Shown here: positions 23,596 through 38,010 of the stretch, piece after piece
Position numbering within the stretch: the first letter of the stretch is position 1
Layout of the letters: every line of letters starts with the position of its first letter
Assembly (NCBI GenBank): GCA_009741485.1
Contig: CM019217.1
Coordinates: forward strand, 44,984,873-45,048,872
Direction: 5' to 3'
DNA: 64,000 nt
From: Malurus cyaneus samueli
Lineage: Eukaryota > Chordata > Aves > Passeriformes > Maluridae
The notes under the pieces: model-generated
The model's input: only the letters and a program-made list of their open reading frames with translations
Told to the model about the DNA's origin: nothing
The model's database searches: none
Position numbers and translations under genes: made by a program

Positions 23596-26500
23596 TGTAT
23601 CTTGCCATCATCATATTTCAGACCTCATGGGGCTGAGGAGGCAATTTGGACATGGGTCCAGCTTCCTGAAAGTGGCCATTGGCAGGGAAGAGCACACATA
23701 CATATTGAATTCTGCTGCCTGAAACAGGAAAGAGCTGCCTATTCCTACTGCCTTCCTGCCAACACAAATGCTTCCATTGCCTCTGCAGCCCTGGGATGGG
23801 AGGAGCCCCTGCCCTTTTCTCTGTGCTCTTAGGTTTCTTTACTAATCACTATTCCTGAACTACGCTTCACTCTTCCCCTGCTTGCAGTGCTAGGAACAGC
23901 CTTTTTGGGTTTTTGTGCTTTTGAGTGAGTCTCTGTTCTCCCCCTTCTCCCCTTCCCCCACTCTAGCTTGATCTGGGATCAGTGCTTTCTCTCTGTGTGT
24001 GAACTGAGGTGTGATGGATGCTGAGAGAGGTGTTGCAGAAGCGGGGGCAGGCTCTTTTCTAATACCAGGATCAAATTAAAGTTAGACCCGACTGTTTCTG
24101 TCGAACTAATTGTCTCTGTTGTGTCACTGCAATAAGAAGCACTAGCAGGAAACATGCCCCTTTGCAGAAAGGGAACAGCTGGCGTAAATGCCAGCCAGGG
24201 CTCGTTTCGGGGTTTGACCTGGCTTTGACCAGAAAGATTGAGCCCCAGATGCCCTGAAGGTGTTTTATTTCAAACAATCAACTACTGAATGGGTGGGTTT
24301 TGTCGCTTACAGATAAGGTAAGATGGGAGGCTGTGGGGGAAGGGGAGGAAAATGTGTTTGCCTTGGTGTGTGTGCAGGTTTGAGCAGCTCCGTCGGTGCC
24401 GTTTCCCATCTTACTGCAAAGCCCCGCACAGAGTGAGCTTGGCCTTTGCTCTACAGAGAGATAACTGAGCACCTTTCTGAGCGTGGCTCTTTCCAAGTGT
24501 GCTGCTGTCAGAAAATGAGCTCTCTTTCCAGGGTGTTTTGCTTTCTGTAGCAGCTGGGTAAGGTAAAGCTGTTAGTTCCTTGGTTGCCTCCCCTCGTATT
24601 TGCATCACAAAACCAAGCACGCTGACAAAGTGGGGTGAAGCTTCTCTTGACAGAGAAATATGGGATCTGTGTTCACCTTGGAAAGGGTAATTGTGTGGTG
24701 TTTCTGGCCAGTCTGATCAGTTACTCTCCTGTGGCTCAGGGGAGTCTGCCTTGGCTGTCACCCGCTGCTGTTTGTGTCCAGAGGCCCTTCTGGCACTGCT
24801 TTGTGGTGGGATTCTTCCAGTGGTGGTAGATGTGTCCAAAAGCAGCTGAGAGCACTTGGTTCCTGGAAAAAGGACCAGGGAAAAGGAGAAGGCTGAAGAA
24901 TATCCTGGGGGCAGGGGGAAAGTTATGCGTGTGCAATTTTTCTCATGCAGTGGGTAAAGGCACAAGCCCTGCGTGCAACTCCCTACCTGAGAGCAGCATG
25001 AGGCAAAGGCCTTCCTTACCTTCTTGGCAACCATTTGCCGCTCCCTTTTCTACACAAATTCTTTGTCATCTCCGCATCTCAGCAACTGCTGTTGAACGCT
25101 TCAATTAAAATGCTTCGGGTTTTCTTACCACTGTGGCTCTTTTAATCAAACATACAACACAGGTCTCTTTTAAAAAGTAATTGGATTGCTTTTCTGGCTG
25201 CAGGGAAAAAATATTTTTAAAAGGTATTTGTGGCCCTGCCTCAGGTGATTGGGGTGTCTTGGCCAGGGCTGTTTTCACATCTGAATGCTGGCCCAAGCTC
25301 ATGAATGAGAAAACTACAGCCAGACATTTCTGTAACAGCTTTGTGGCTGCAAACCCCATGTGAGGACAGTTTCAGTTTAGGATATGAGGGAAGTCCAAGC
25401 CGGCTAGGGCAGCTGAGGAGATGGTGCAAGCATTAGAAGGGCCAAGAGAGCTCAGCTCTGGGGTTTCTCACCTAGTGCCCGTGTGTTGTACACTGGAGGA
25501 TACTGACATTGCAATTGCTGCATTTATAAAGGCCTTGGTGGCAGGTGTGATTGTGTACTTGTTGGTTAATGTGCAAAGATTTCCTAGAATGCTCCTGCCA
25601 TTCTAGCCCCTCCCCCAGCCACTTCTCCCTGAAGTTCCCAAGCCTCTGTGTCCTGAGAGTTTTCAGTGCCACCTCTGCACAGAGATAACCAGCTGTAGTG
25701 TCATGGTGATCTTGGACCTGCTCGGAGGTTCAAGATTCCAAAGTTTGTGTTCCAGGGACAGTTTGGTAAAGGAGAAGAGGGCAAGGATTCCCCTGCTCCA
25801 CATCCAACTCCCTTTGTCAATCTCCCATTGGCCTGGGGCTGTTGTCCTACAGGGGAGCAGCTCTGCTGAACCACTGCCATCCCAGCAGCCTCCTCTCGAG
25901 CACACTGGATTGCATGGTGTAGGCTGTTTGCAGGGTGTCCTGGAAAGGCAGGGTGTAGGCTGTCTGCGCCTGCATCCCAGCAAAACACGGTTGAAAATGC
26001 ATGAGCACTCCACGTTCTTGTTTCAGATGTTTGCCAGGAGGACCCATGAGCGGGACACACCTGAGAAAACCTGCTGAGAATGGGATAATAAGCAAAGGGT
26101 AAGAAACATGTACCTTCCAAATCATGGGAGTGTAAATGTGTCCAGACAGTACTTTGCTGCCAGACCAAATTTTAATTTGGTTTTAAATGTAGCTCTTACA
26201 GGCACTTGCAGTGGAGAGTGATGTGTGGAAGATGTGTCTGTCTTGCTAACGGAGGGCAGCGCAAGAGGGGAGGAAACTGGAGTGTGTCACTTCCCAACAG
26301 CAGTCAACATTTCTTCTTCAGTTCCCTCTCCACAAAGAATAGAATTAGCAAATGAGCCTCTCTAAGAGATTGGGTCTTTGGAGGGAAGTCTCTTGACCAC
26401 AAGGCAAGGGATAAACGGGGCTTGCATTTCAACATGTACCACGGAGTTCCCTGTTGCTCTGTAGTGTCTCCCTGTAAGGGCACTGCCCTTTTCTCTCTTA

Positions 26501-29500
26501 CACACCATGACGCTGCTTCCAGCACTACCAGTGCAACCATCACCAGACTCAAGCATCAGCTTGATTTCACAATGTCCTCCACAAGGCTCTGTGCGGTCAC
26601 AGGGGCCAGGAAGGGCACTTGTGCGTCATGGGAGGCTGTGCTGAGGACATGGCTCTCAGCAGCACCAAGAGCACCCTGTACCCCTGGGAAAAGCACAGAG
26701 CTTTGCCAAAAAGCCAGCAGTACTGGGCTGGCTTGTGATGCTCCCAAGCTCCCCTTGTGTTTCCACAGACTTGCTCCTACTGGGCAGTTCAGCTGGCTCT
26801 AAACTATTGCAATAAACCATATTTATGTCCTTTTTTGATGGAACTAAGCTTCAAACCAACTGTTCTGGCCCAGTGAAGTTCTGTCCCACTGCAGCCAGAG
26901 AAGCTGCCCAGCCTGTCTGTATCCTCCCCCTTGGAGGTGTACCCTGCCAAAGAGTTAGCTGTTTTCAAAGACTGGTTATTGACATTTACACAAGGCTTAA
27001 AGAAAGAAAAAGGGTGTCTTTGTGGAAAAATAATTACAGCTGGCATGTTCCTTGGGTACAGATAAGTCAGAGCAGTCACCAGTTTAAGTACTTTGGCTCC
27101 TGGAATGGGATATGGGCAAGCCCTTCCAGCCGATGCATTAGTTACAGATCTCTGCTCTATGCAGTCTCAAGAGGAGGGAAGGCTCAAATTCCGTAACTCA
27201 GGAGAAATATATTTAAGAAGCATAAGAAAAGGGTGAAACATTCATGAATGCTTTTATAGCTTCCAGCTATTTCTGGTGTGGGAGTCTTGTTGAGACCGTG
27301 GTGATGTCTTCCACCTAATGAATCCTTGACAGGCTCAAGTGGAGAAGGTCCCTAAGATGTCTGCTCCAAGCAAAACCATTCTCACAGCTAACTGAGGTCA
27401 CTGATTCGTGTGGATGGACTCAATGGTGGAGATGCCACCACACCTCTGTGCCCTGTCCTAGGACCGCACTGCTCTCCTAGGGGAAAAGACATGGTCCTCA
27501 GGAATCAAAGGTCTCTGCCCAATGTTGTAGTCTTGCCTGGTTTCTTCCAGCTCCTGGCCAGGTTCAGGACATATAGATGTGAGGGTACAAGGTAAGCAGC
27601 CACAGGACAAAAATATTTCATGGCTGCTAGGTTCTAATGTGTGTGCAGTTAGGGATAAAGGAGCAGCTGCTATATGCATACAACAAGGTACTTGCCATCC
27701 CCCAAGCCATCCTGCAGTGAAGGGTAGACCCATATTCCCAATATATTCCAGTTGCTGGAGAACCCCGCTGTTAGGAGTTGAAGGCCTAAGCTGACCTACA
27801 GTGAGCCCACCTTCCAATCTGAACAAAACAGACCCCAGTTTCCCTCCCAACATGCAACATTTAGCAATAGGGGACTCATGATCTCCTGCACCTGCTTTCC
27901 ATCACTATGGACTCTGCCAGAAAAAAAAACTGGAGCATTATCAGCAGGAGCATAATTTCTCAGTGTGTGGTGACAGTCCAGTCCTATGGAGACAGTCACT
28001 TTTATGGAAAGAAATATAATGGCCCTCTCTAATCCACTGAGGGTTTTACGAACATTCCCCTCTCATACAGTGTTCCCTTGGACACCTGGCAGGTGTTGCT
28101 TCTCCTGCATTTCCCTGCTCGCTGTGATTTATTGGCATCTGAGTGGCCATCAGAAATGCAGTGTTTCTTCATCCACAAGCTAGGCAGAATGTGTCCTTAG
28201 TGGTGTTGCAGGCCAGGGTTCAGCGTAGCTGTTGGTGATGTGGCACCTTGCACCCCTCACTCAACAGCACACTTGGTCACTAGGGAGGAAACCTTGGAAC
28301 AGGTCTCCCTCTTGGGCTGAGGACTGTCACTGTCCAGCTTTACTTTCTCCAAGAAGCTGTCTCCCAACTGATCAAGTCACAATAGGAGGCACACTAGAAT
28401 CAAATAAATCTACCAACCCCTCCATTTCTCCACAGCGGCTTTGACAGCAGAAGAGCTTCACTTCAGAGACCAGAACAATTATCACTTGAATGCTTTATAG
28501 CTGTGCAAGCAATCATAGCAGACATGCACTAACTTTTATATTGGTGGTCAACAAGATTTCTTAGACAACCAATGAACCCACACACAAATCTTTCAGTGCT
28601 GCTAAATGCCCTGCAATAACAGCCCTGTGCTCATAAACAGCGAGCCATAAAGCCAGCAGGGATGCACTCTCTGGGGGTTAATAGCAGGATGACTGAGCAT
28701 TTTAGTAATTTCCCCTTTTTTTAGTTTTGGTGTTACTGCAAGGAAACATGGCTTTTCTTTCAGTCAAGCTGTCTTGTGTTATTTCTGCTAAGACGTATCC
28801 TGGCTTGGTCTGAAATTGAGTATTTGTTAACAGATCAATACAAAAAAACTTCCATCATACTTATCTACATCAGTCTGGATTTAATATTTAACCACTTAGT
28901 TCCCCACATACAGATACTGCACACAGGACTTGGTGGCTCATTCTCCTGAGAAACCCACAGCAGCCTCAGGTTGCTTTGGACCCTTGGAACCCAAAAGTGT
29001 CTTTGGGGCTTGTCACCACGTGAGATGGCTCCAGCAGGCAACTCGGGATCACTTTGGAGAAGCTGTTAAGGAAAACAGTTCTCTCCCTCTGAAATCAGAG
29101 AAGTATGTGCCAGCAAGGACAGATCTTTGAGGGCCTTCTCTCACAGTAATGCCTGTGGAACATGAGAGGGGACCAAGGAGCTCACATTGGCCTTCCCTGG
29201 CTCACTGACAACATGGGACAACTCAGCTGTGCTGGGAAAAGTCCACCCTTAAACACCTTAAGGTGACTAGATGGGGAAGCAGGACATTGGCTGTTTTGCC
29301 AGTTCTGGCTACTGCTGCTGCTAGATAGACCAGAAGGACCAAATGAGAATTACAGCTTGTGCTGAAACTTGATTCATTGTGCTTTCTGAGACATATCCTA
29401 CAGGACAGCAATGCAGCAGCAAGGCAAGTTACAACAGACACTCAGAAATAATGCCTGGTCTGGTAGACACCCACAGATGAATGACCCAGGCTGTGGGCCT

Positions 29501-32500
29501 TTCCCCGCGTGGAGAATGTGGTCTCACACTCCAGGGCCTGGGACAAGCCCCTCATGCTGAGCTGCACCAGCTGGCATCAGAAACACTCACTGTTCCTGCC
29601 TTCTGCATGCCGAAAGGGCTGAATCCATCCAGGCTGCAGCTGGTGGCAACTTGGGAAAATCCTGCATCACAGATGAATGTCTGGGATGAAAGGGTGCCAG
29701 CGTGCTGGCACATCATGCCAGGCTGAGCCAGCAGAGGCTCTCAGGTTCCTTCTGTCTGAGTACAACTAAGGCCATGCTCAGCATTAAAGCACTGCTCAGA
29801 TCCCCAGACTGTGCAGCTGCACGGCCACACTGCAGAAGGTGCAGCTCCTTGGAACATCTCTAAGCCACCTGGGAGCTGCTTTTCATGGAGCTGGGAATTG
29901 GCTGCAGGTCACTCCTGACCAATCCCCTCAGTCTTCTGAGTCTCAGTGGTCCTTTTGCTGTGTGGAATTGTGACAGCATTCTAGCACAGTACATGCACTT
30001 ATCCATCTCTTCTGGCCATCAGCCAGCTCCCTACAGCAAAGCCCTCAGTGATGACAAGCATCTTCCCCCAACATAGGTAGGAAGAGCAAGGGAGAGAGAC
30101 AGCTGGCTGCAGCTCAACAATCCAATTAACAAAATGAGGAAAAAGCTCCCATCTGGCAGGATCTCACAGCTTCACCCTCAGGGAACCTGCATTTCTGACA
30201 GTCTGCCTGCTTGAGGGAACACCCTCCCGGAATCAGCCACAAGCAGAGAGACTTGTGAGCCTGCTCTGCACAACTTGGTCTAAGCGAGGGTCCTCTCAGC
30301 TCTACCTCCAGCCATACAAAAACAAAGGATTTTTTTCTTCTGAAATATACAGGAAGTCTTGAGCTAACCTGGAGCTGTATTTTCAGTTCTGCTGCTTGTG
30401 TTTGTGCTTGGCTGCTTCCTCCCTTCCAGGTGGGTTGCCTTTATTTCCTTAGCAAAGAAGGAAGAAATTTGGATATGATCTTACAGGAAAAGATCAGATG
30501 CAATTTATAGCATATTGCACCAATGAACACTGAGAACAAGCAGAATTGTCAGACTCATCTGAGCTTGAATCAGTAACCAGATTTTTCCAAGGTGCAACGG
30601 CCCAGAAAAAGGAATGGGTGAGCAGTCACCAAGGTGGGTTCTTAGCTGCACTTCTCAGACCCTGAGAAAAGAAAATTTTGAATCCTGGAGACATTCTCCA
30701 CAACTCAAACTTTTCCATCGACTGGAGAGAATGATCTCTCCTCCATCTGGAATGGAGCAGCTCTGCAGCCCAGCAGACCAAGCTGTAAATAGAGCTCCAG
30801 GGAACCAGACCACTCCAAAATGTTGCAGTTGCCGAACTGTGGGGGTGAATCATCCAAATAGCTTTCTTCAGGCAATGCAGGGAAAAAATGTCACCAACCA
30901 TGTGAAAATTGAGACCATATGCTTCTAGGATGTTTTTTGAAAGGAGTATGCTTGACTAAGCTAGAGTGACTTCAAGGCTGGTTCCCAGGTCAGACCCCAG
31001 CAGAGCAGCCCCTCCTCATCTGGTCCCAGTGACTCTCTCAGTTCTGGTCATTGTTTTCACCATAGCAGTGTCTGTTTTTCTGCACTGCCCTAGTGGAAGG
31101 CTGCAAGGCCTTCAAGGCTGAGACAGAGCATGTGGTTTGTTTGTTTGGAAATAAAATGAATTCCAGCAAAAAACAACAGATGCCTGAGAACTGCCCCCGG
31201 CCTCTCCCCTCTGTGCATGAAGGCAACTCCTCCACAGCAGCAGCAGGAGTGTCTCCTTCCACTTGGCAGGTGTTGTCTGGACCAGAGCCACAGGTACAGG
31301 ATCTATTTTCTGTTGAGCATGCAAAGGAGAGGTGGTTGCCTGGCACAGCCTTGCGTGCTCCAGCAGCTGATCTGATAGCACAGAGGTGCTGGCCTTTGCT
31401 CTCTGTGCTTCATTCTCTGAAGAAGCAGGGTGATCATTTCTAGTTTTTTCTCATGAAGAAGCTGGTGGACATAACCTGGTACCTGAGAGGGGGTTTTTTT
31501 CACTGTGCAATAAGTTTGTGGGCATATGGGGTTCTTTCACATTCTGAAAGGTGGCATTTTGCACCTCTAGGGAGGCCTGTCCCTTATCATCCAGCTCACC
31601 ATGTGACATTAATGCAGCCACATGTGCATGTGCCAGAGCCTCCCCAATGCTATGACCTGGTTACCCCACCCTGAACAACCTTGGCTACAGCACCCACATT
31701 TCCAAAGGGCATGCACCAATGGCTGGGAATTTGGGAGAAGTCAAAGTGAGCCCTAATCAGGCAAGGCAGCTAGTTATTACTAAGCTGCTCTTTCTACTGC
31801 AAGAAGCCCTGGAGCAGCAAAACTGCTCACTTCATGTATGTTCATTAGCAGCATGGATAAGAGCAGCATTGATTGCAGGCTATAATTAGACCTCTGGGAC
31901 CTTTCTGGACCGGCTTTCTCTGGCATTGTTCTACTTTGAAAGGACTTCCAATTTCTTTTCCGAATGGTTGGGATGGCATTTCCCTATTCAGCAGATTTGG
32001 GACCGTTCCTGTTTTCTCCATTGTGACTCACAGAGCTCTCCCAACTTGGTGCCACCAGCCCCACACCACAGAGTTAGCAAAAGCTCCATTGTTTGACCAC
32101 TCCTGGTCCCTTGAGCTGTTGAGTTGGCCCGACTGCAGCTCTCTTCTGAGCACGGCATGGCTAACCTGCCAGGCAGCCCTCCCTGCTTCACTTAGCTTGC
32201 CAAGCTCTAGTCCTGTGAGTATCTTCCTCTAACAATGACTCTGATTCTCCTGGAATCACTTTCTTGGCATGTTCTGTGCAGCCAGCCTAGAGCATTCCCA
32301 GAAGAAATGGATGCACTAAGCCAGCACTAAGCACGTACTCGGGGCATGGTGGCCTACATGGAAATTATTACACCTCCCTTGGAATGCTGGAAAACAGCTT
32401 CAGCATCTACTCTGTGAAAAACAGGGGAGAAAGAGTCAAGGCAAAGATCATAGCACGAAGCACTGGAGTTGAGATATCAACAGTCCAAGTGGCAAATGGG

Positions 32501-35500
32501 ATCCAAGGATGTCCCTGATTGTGATTCCTCCTCCAAATGCTGTTGTATTGGAGACAAACACTGAGCATGGCCCTGTAGTGGGCATGCTCCTTTGCCACCT
32601 CCACAGATCAAGCAGCTGCCCACTGATCCAAGATCCAGCACTGCCCACTCAGCAGCTGGGGCAGAGGTGCTGGCAGCCCATCAGGGATTAGGAAGCCAGA
32701 GGCAAACACACACAACCAGAGCCAGGCTGAGCTGTGTGCTGAAGGGAAGTATCTGAGGAAGTAAGTTTGTGCCTCTGGTTTTGAACCCGATACATGTGGT
32801 CCATGGAGCTCGGTTTGCAGGCTGCAGATTGAGATGCAGATTGAGCTCTGGGTGAGAGCCCAGAGAGACAAGAGGCTGTGAACTGCCAGCCTTTGGGATA
32901 ACAAAGGGCACAAAGACGGGTGGTGTCAGCCAGTTGAAGGGACACTTGAGAGACACAGGGGAACCAGGAATTGCCGACCTTTTTGATAACAAAGGAGATG
33001 AAGACTGGTGATGCCAGCGAGGTAGATGGACACAGAGAGAGGGCCAGGAGCAGGGGCTCAGAAGGAAGTTGGAGTCTTGCAGATAGATTGAGAGGGTATG
33101 AAAGCCCAGGGGTTCCATTATTGGGGATCCTCTTTGGAAGCACCAGCTCCAGAGGTTTCTGTGTTACTGTGCCATGGAGTAAATGGCTTAATGGAATGAG
33201 ACATCTGCTGTGGGAAACATTGGGTCAAACTAGTGAGGAAACGTGGTGTGGCCGTGTGTGAGTGGGGTGGGCAGGGAGTCAAGTGGGGCACCTGTTGGAT
33301 CACTGGAGCTGCCTGCCGTGAAGGGGCTTCAGTCCCAGCAGTCTGGCCTTGGGAGTGTGACTCTTGAGAATCTCCTGAATGGTCAAACATGGGTGCGTTC
33401 CTTAACACCCCATCTCAAAGCGACTGAGATTAAAGCATATTCTTGAGTGGCACTGTCTTTGAGGACAGAAATTCACCCAAGACAAAAACGTTTTGGGTAT
33501 GAGCCACTTTAGTCTTCCTGCCTTCTCATAGGAGACTCGCTGACCTCATGCTGATGTGTAACCTGAACCAGACATGCTGAGTGCCTGTCCCTTCCCAGTA
33601 CCTTCATGCAGCAGTGCAAACTCTGACCCACCCGATGCAAGTTAACCGTGCTATTTTCTGCAATGTCAACATAAATTTTATCTATTGTTTACCCTTCAAA
33701 GCTATGCAAATCATTCGAAATAAGTTTATCTTTATTCCATAGCCTCCTCTTCCCGTCTCTTTCTATTCCCTGATCTTAAATTGCTTTTCTACCAGTTTAA
33801 AGCTAAAGCAGTGAAATGTTAAAGCTCTGCTCTAACAAACGACTTTGTGAAACTATTTGCTTACGTTTTAAATTTGTTCTCTGTGTGAGATCTAAGCCAG
33901 ATCTGCTGAGGTTAGTGGCTCTCACAGGGGTTTATTGCCTGTTACTCCTCTGAACCCAGGAAGAACCAGTCCAGCAAAGGGAGCAGGTGTTTTATTCTGG
34001 TGGTTTTTTTTAATTACCTATATAATCTGTCCACGTGAAAACCACAGTGTCTAGCCACAAGGTCATCATTGGTAGAACATGGCTTGGCTGGAGTTGAGAA
34101 ACTTTATTGTAAGCAAGGGGTGAAAAAGAAATTCCAAGCTCGAGTTTCAGAGTCAGCCCAGCACAGGTTCTGACCCAGCTCATGCCTATCAGCAGCCAAA
34201 AATTTAACCAGCAGAGATAGAGCCTCTCTCTGCAGAGACAACCATGGGTTTTCTGCAAACTGATCTGACAGGAAGAAAGGACGGCCACAACCATTTCTGT
34301 TCCAAGGCACTTGACAAGGCAGTGCTTAGTTTGCACTGGAGCCAAAGTCCATTAGTTTAGCAACAAAAAGCCGTCAGCACCAGACTTTCTAATGTAACCT
34401 GATACCACTATTTAATGTCTACAGTGTGAATTATTAACAGAGTTCCACCCAATTCCTTATCTTTGGGAGCCTGGAAAAATTTACTTCTAAGGGCAGGTTC
34501 TCTATCTTTTGCCTGACCTACATGTTATAATTCCTCGCATACCTTAGCCTTAGTTATACTTTTAAATTGTCAAGCATGATGTGGCTTCTGGCCTTCCATG
34601 ACAGATGAACGAGGGGAAGAAGGTCACTGCTACCTGTCTGTTGGACAGGGACAAACTGGAGGAGAGGCAGAGAGAGAGGACAGTTGTCTTTTCTGTTAAT
34701 GTAGCGTGCACTGAAAATGCACAGACCTAAAAAGAGATTGAATGTTTAAAGGACACTCAGGCAGGGACAGGTTTGCAAGGTAAAGACAAATCCTTTCTGG
34801 TCTGACAGTAAATGAGGTTGTCTCTGCCTTTCCTGAGCCACTCTTTCATACTATTATTCCTCCCTGCCTGCACTCCCATGACAATGTCTCTGATAGAAAT
34901 CCCCATTTCAACTCTTCCATTCCACTCTGGGTCTCCTCTCCCTGCCTTGGTTTCTCTCAGGAAACCCAGTGCTGCTAAAGGAGCCCATCATACCCTCCTC
35001 ACTTCTGTTGGGGCAAGCCGTGCCCTAGGTTGTTCCTGAGATGTCCACAGCTAAGTGGTAGCCGAGCATCCGGATGCTCCTGCTGCCACGCAGGCTGAGC
35101 AGCAAACCATGTCTTGACGTGACAAACGTGACAGCCATGCTGCTCAAGGGCCTGGCTTCTCACCCAATAATTGTCTTGAAGAAGGAAAAAAAATGGTTTG
35201 CAAGAGTATCATGGAGAGACATCAGGACAGGGCTATTAATAACAGGCAAGACACAACCTGCAGGCCACATGTCACAGGGCTCGTGGTGAGGCCATCGTGT
35301 GGAATGTGCAACTCCAAGTGCCTTCATGGAGAGGCAAACCCAGCCCTCAGTGCTGCGGACCTGCACCAAATCCACCATTACAGTGAATATCCTGCTGCAG
35401 TGTGGTGGTGCTGGCTGGCAGCCTGCCTGCCTGACCCCTGTGTCTGACGGCTGTCAGGGAAGTCCCTCTGTCCTCAGGACTGCAGGTCCAGGTGCTTTTC

Positions 35501-37839
35501 CCCCAGAATATCCTGCATGTATTTGTGGCACCTCTAGAATTTTCCTTTCCCTATTTTCTGGCCATCTTTCTAATCTTTCCAGGGCAACTTGGGTTGTTTC
35601 ATACCATGTTCAAAATCCTAAAAATTATTCCAAGTGAGTATGCTCACTTGCCATTGGGATGTCAAACTTTCCGTTGCACAGCTCTCACTTTTCCACACAG
35701 ACCACAGATTTCTTTCCATGGAATCCAGTCTGCTATCTAGCACCTCACATGTCTCTGGTGATATTAAACAATTCCTTGCAAATCACTCCCCATGGAGTTA
35801 AAGTAGCTCCTTTTACTGCCAGCACCATGTTGGCTCCCACTTTACAGCAGCAAAAACAGATTTCTTAATTTTACTGTGTTACTAGAAAGTGGAATTATTT
35901 CATGGCATTTTCAAACTATCCTTCTTCCCTGGTTTCAGCATGGAGAGCGAGGAAAGCGAGGAAGATGCTACTCCAGTTTCATTGACTTGAAGAAGTGTTT
36001 GGCATGCAGCTAAAGGGCAGAACATGGCACAGTTAAACAAGAACAGAGGATGTGTGCCTGTGGCCAGACTGCCTACAAGACCAGGGGTAGCTCCCAGGGA
36101 AGGCCCATGTGGAAACCATCTTCCAGGACAGCTTCTTGGAGTGGGGACAGCCTCAGGGATTTCTCCATCCACACAGCCACCCTGATGCTTCTGTAGGGCT
36201 AAACGCCTACTTCTTTATGGAGAGGAGATGGAAAGAGGCCAGTGGTCTGGGAGGGATTTGTCATCATGCTGAGGGACAGAAAGGGCAGCCTAGGAGAGAT
36301 TGGAGAAGGCTGATAAGGAAAGGATTCTCTTTGGTGGTTTTGCTCTCCTCTCCTGCCACTTCTGATACACAGCCACCAGGAGGGCAGTGGTGGACTGGTG
36401 GAGGAGGGAGGGACCTGAAGAAGGAGCTCCAAGGCCAGGAAGGCAGGTGGAGATGCCCCAGCACCACAGAGAGGAATTACAGGAGACCGAGATGGAAAGG
36501 AATGTCAGGGAGAGGCCTTTTCTGTTTCCACCGTGTGCCCTCACAAGTCTGAGGAAGGACAGAAGAGTCTCCAGGCTCACCAAGGCTATCCTCCTCCACC
36601 ACAGTGCTCCACAGTGGAAGAGAGTGAGGATTCTGTGAGAGGAATCACTCCTGTGCCCAAGACACACCTGCCACCACAGACAAGGATGCTTCAAGGTGAG
36701 GTAAGCTGCACATTTCTCACCCAACCAGTGAGCAGCACTGTCCATCAGATACCCCCAAGGAAAGGAGGAGAAAAATGAGTGTCACACCCTGACCAGAAGC
36801 TCTCAGTCGCACCAGCTGTCAGAGAACTGCAAAATAACCCTGTGGTTTAGCTGAGCCAAACCCTGTTGCGCCAAAATTAATTTAGTAAAGTGTATGCAAC
36901 TCTAAGTCAGAAGATCCATGGGAAACACCCCAATGAGGGACATAAAGTTTCCCCAAAGTTGCTTGTAGGGTGGGTTTAAGAAGCCTTTCCTTAGATGGCC
37001 ATGAATAGCCATCTAAACACAGGGTAGCAGAATCAGCTGGGGTTTTGCTGGAACCAGTTTTTGCCTTTTCGGTGGCAAAAATTCTCCTCATAAACTAAAG
37101 TTAAGCCCCTTAGGACCAGCATTTTCACTAAAAAAAGTCTGGGCCTAGAAATGGCTTGATTAAGAGGAAAACTGAGATATTTAAATGGCCAAACATCAAA
37201 TGTTTAAAAAACTATATGATGAAACATGTGGAGAAATCCAACCCAAAGTATCCCCTGAGCCTTAACTCACATTGTTTTTGACCCTCCATCCTAGTTTGGG
37301 ATGAGGAAAGAATAAAAGCTTTGCAGTATTTATGGCACAAGCAAACCCCTCCCTGCAAGGATGTTTGAATTCACCATGAGAGAGGCCTGAAGGCTTGCAG
37401 GGAGCAGTGTACTCAACTTAGGTCTTGCATTCACTCTTCAGGGAGTTTTTTAACCAAAAAGAAGGATTAGCATGGAAAATTATTCCTGTGGGCACTGCAT
37501 TGGAGTCCAGGACTTCCTTGACTCACCGTGTTGGCAGAGCAAACCCTGGACTTCAAAGTTCGAGCTGTGCCTTGGAGTCCTTAAAATCCTACTGGAACTC
37601 AGGCCCTGCTGTCTGGAAAGGCTCCCTGCCAGGCTCTGGGCCTGCTCCTTCTTACCCAGGGCAGGGTTATTATCTCCTCTTGGCTCCAAAGCTTTCCCCT
37701 GGCGAGAGCAGTCATATTTTCCCCTGCTGCTGCGAGTTTCCTTTCCTCAGTTAACCCTCCCACCAGAGCTGTGGACTCACAGGATGCCCGTCCACCTCCT
37801 CAGTGTGATTCCCCTGAGGGCCGTGTGGGGCCTTAGTGC
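23596..37839. other. Intergenic between PPP1R3B and ERI1, left part
   Basis: No coding exon recognised. It holds the 88-bp duplication near 32.9 kb. Unannotated non-coding transcripts or enhancers cannot be excluded from sequence alone. Confidence 0.55.
32858..33035 (+). repeat. Diverged tandem duplication, about 88-bp period
   Basis: tgccagcctttgggataaca at 32884 recurs as tgccgacctttttgataaca at 32972, and the order of flanking blocks (aagac-ggtg-tgcc/tcagcc, then gggacac/tggacac and gagaga) is kept in both units. The two copies differ at many positions, so the duplication is older than the one at 18304. Confidence 0.7.
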
Positions 37840-38010
37840 ATGTGGCGGATCTGTTCCACGACATTCCCAGGAACAGAGGTGAGGCTGACAGCTCACCAGG
37901 GTGCTCCTTTCTTCCCTTTTTAAAGATGGGGGCGATATTCCCCTTTTCCAGGCACCTGGGTGTTCGCCGGCCTGCCATGAGCTGTGCCATGTGGATTGAG
38001 GGTCGGGCAG
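37840..38010 (-). mobile_element. Old CR1 LINE fragment, reverse-transcriptase region
   Basis: The minus strand reads EKGNIAPIFKKGRKEHPG, the conserved CR1 reverse-transcriptase stretch (usually W-K-K-G-N-x-x-P-I-F-K-K-G-K-K-E-D-P-G). It is followed, after a frame change, by nucleotide similarity to the next conserved part (ctgtcagcctcacctctgt, tggaacagatcc). Frames are disrupted. The boundaries are approximate because flanking similarity fades. Confidence 0.65.
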
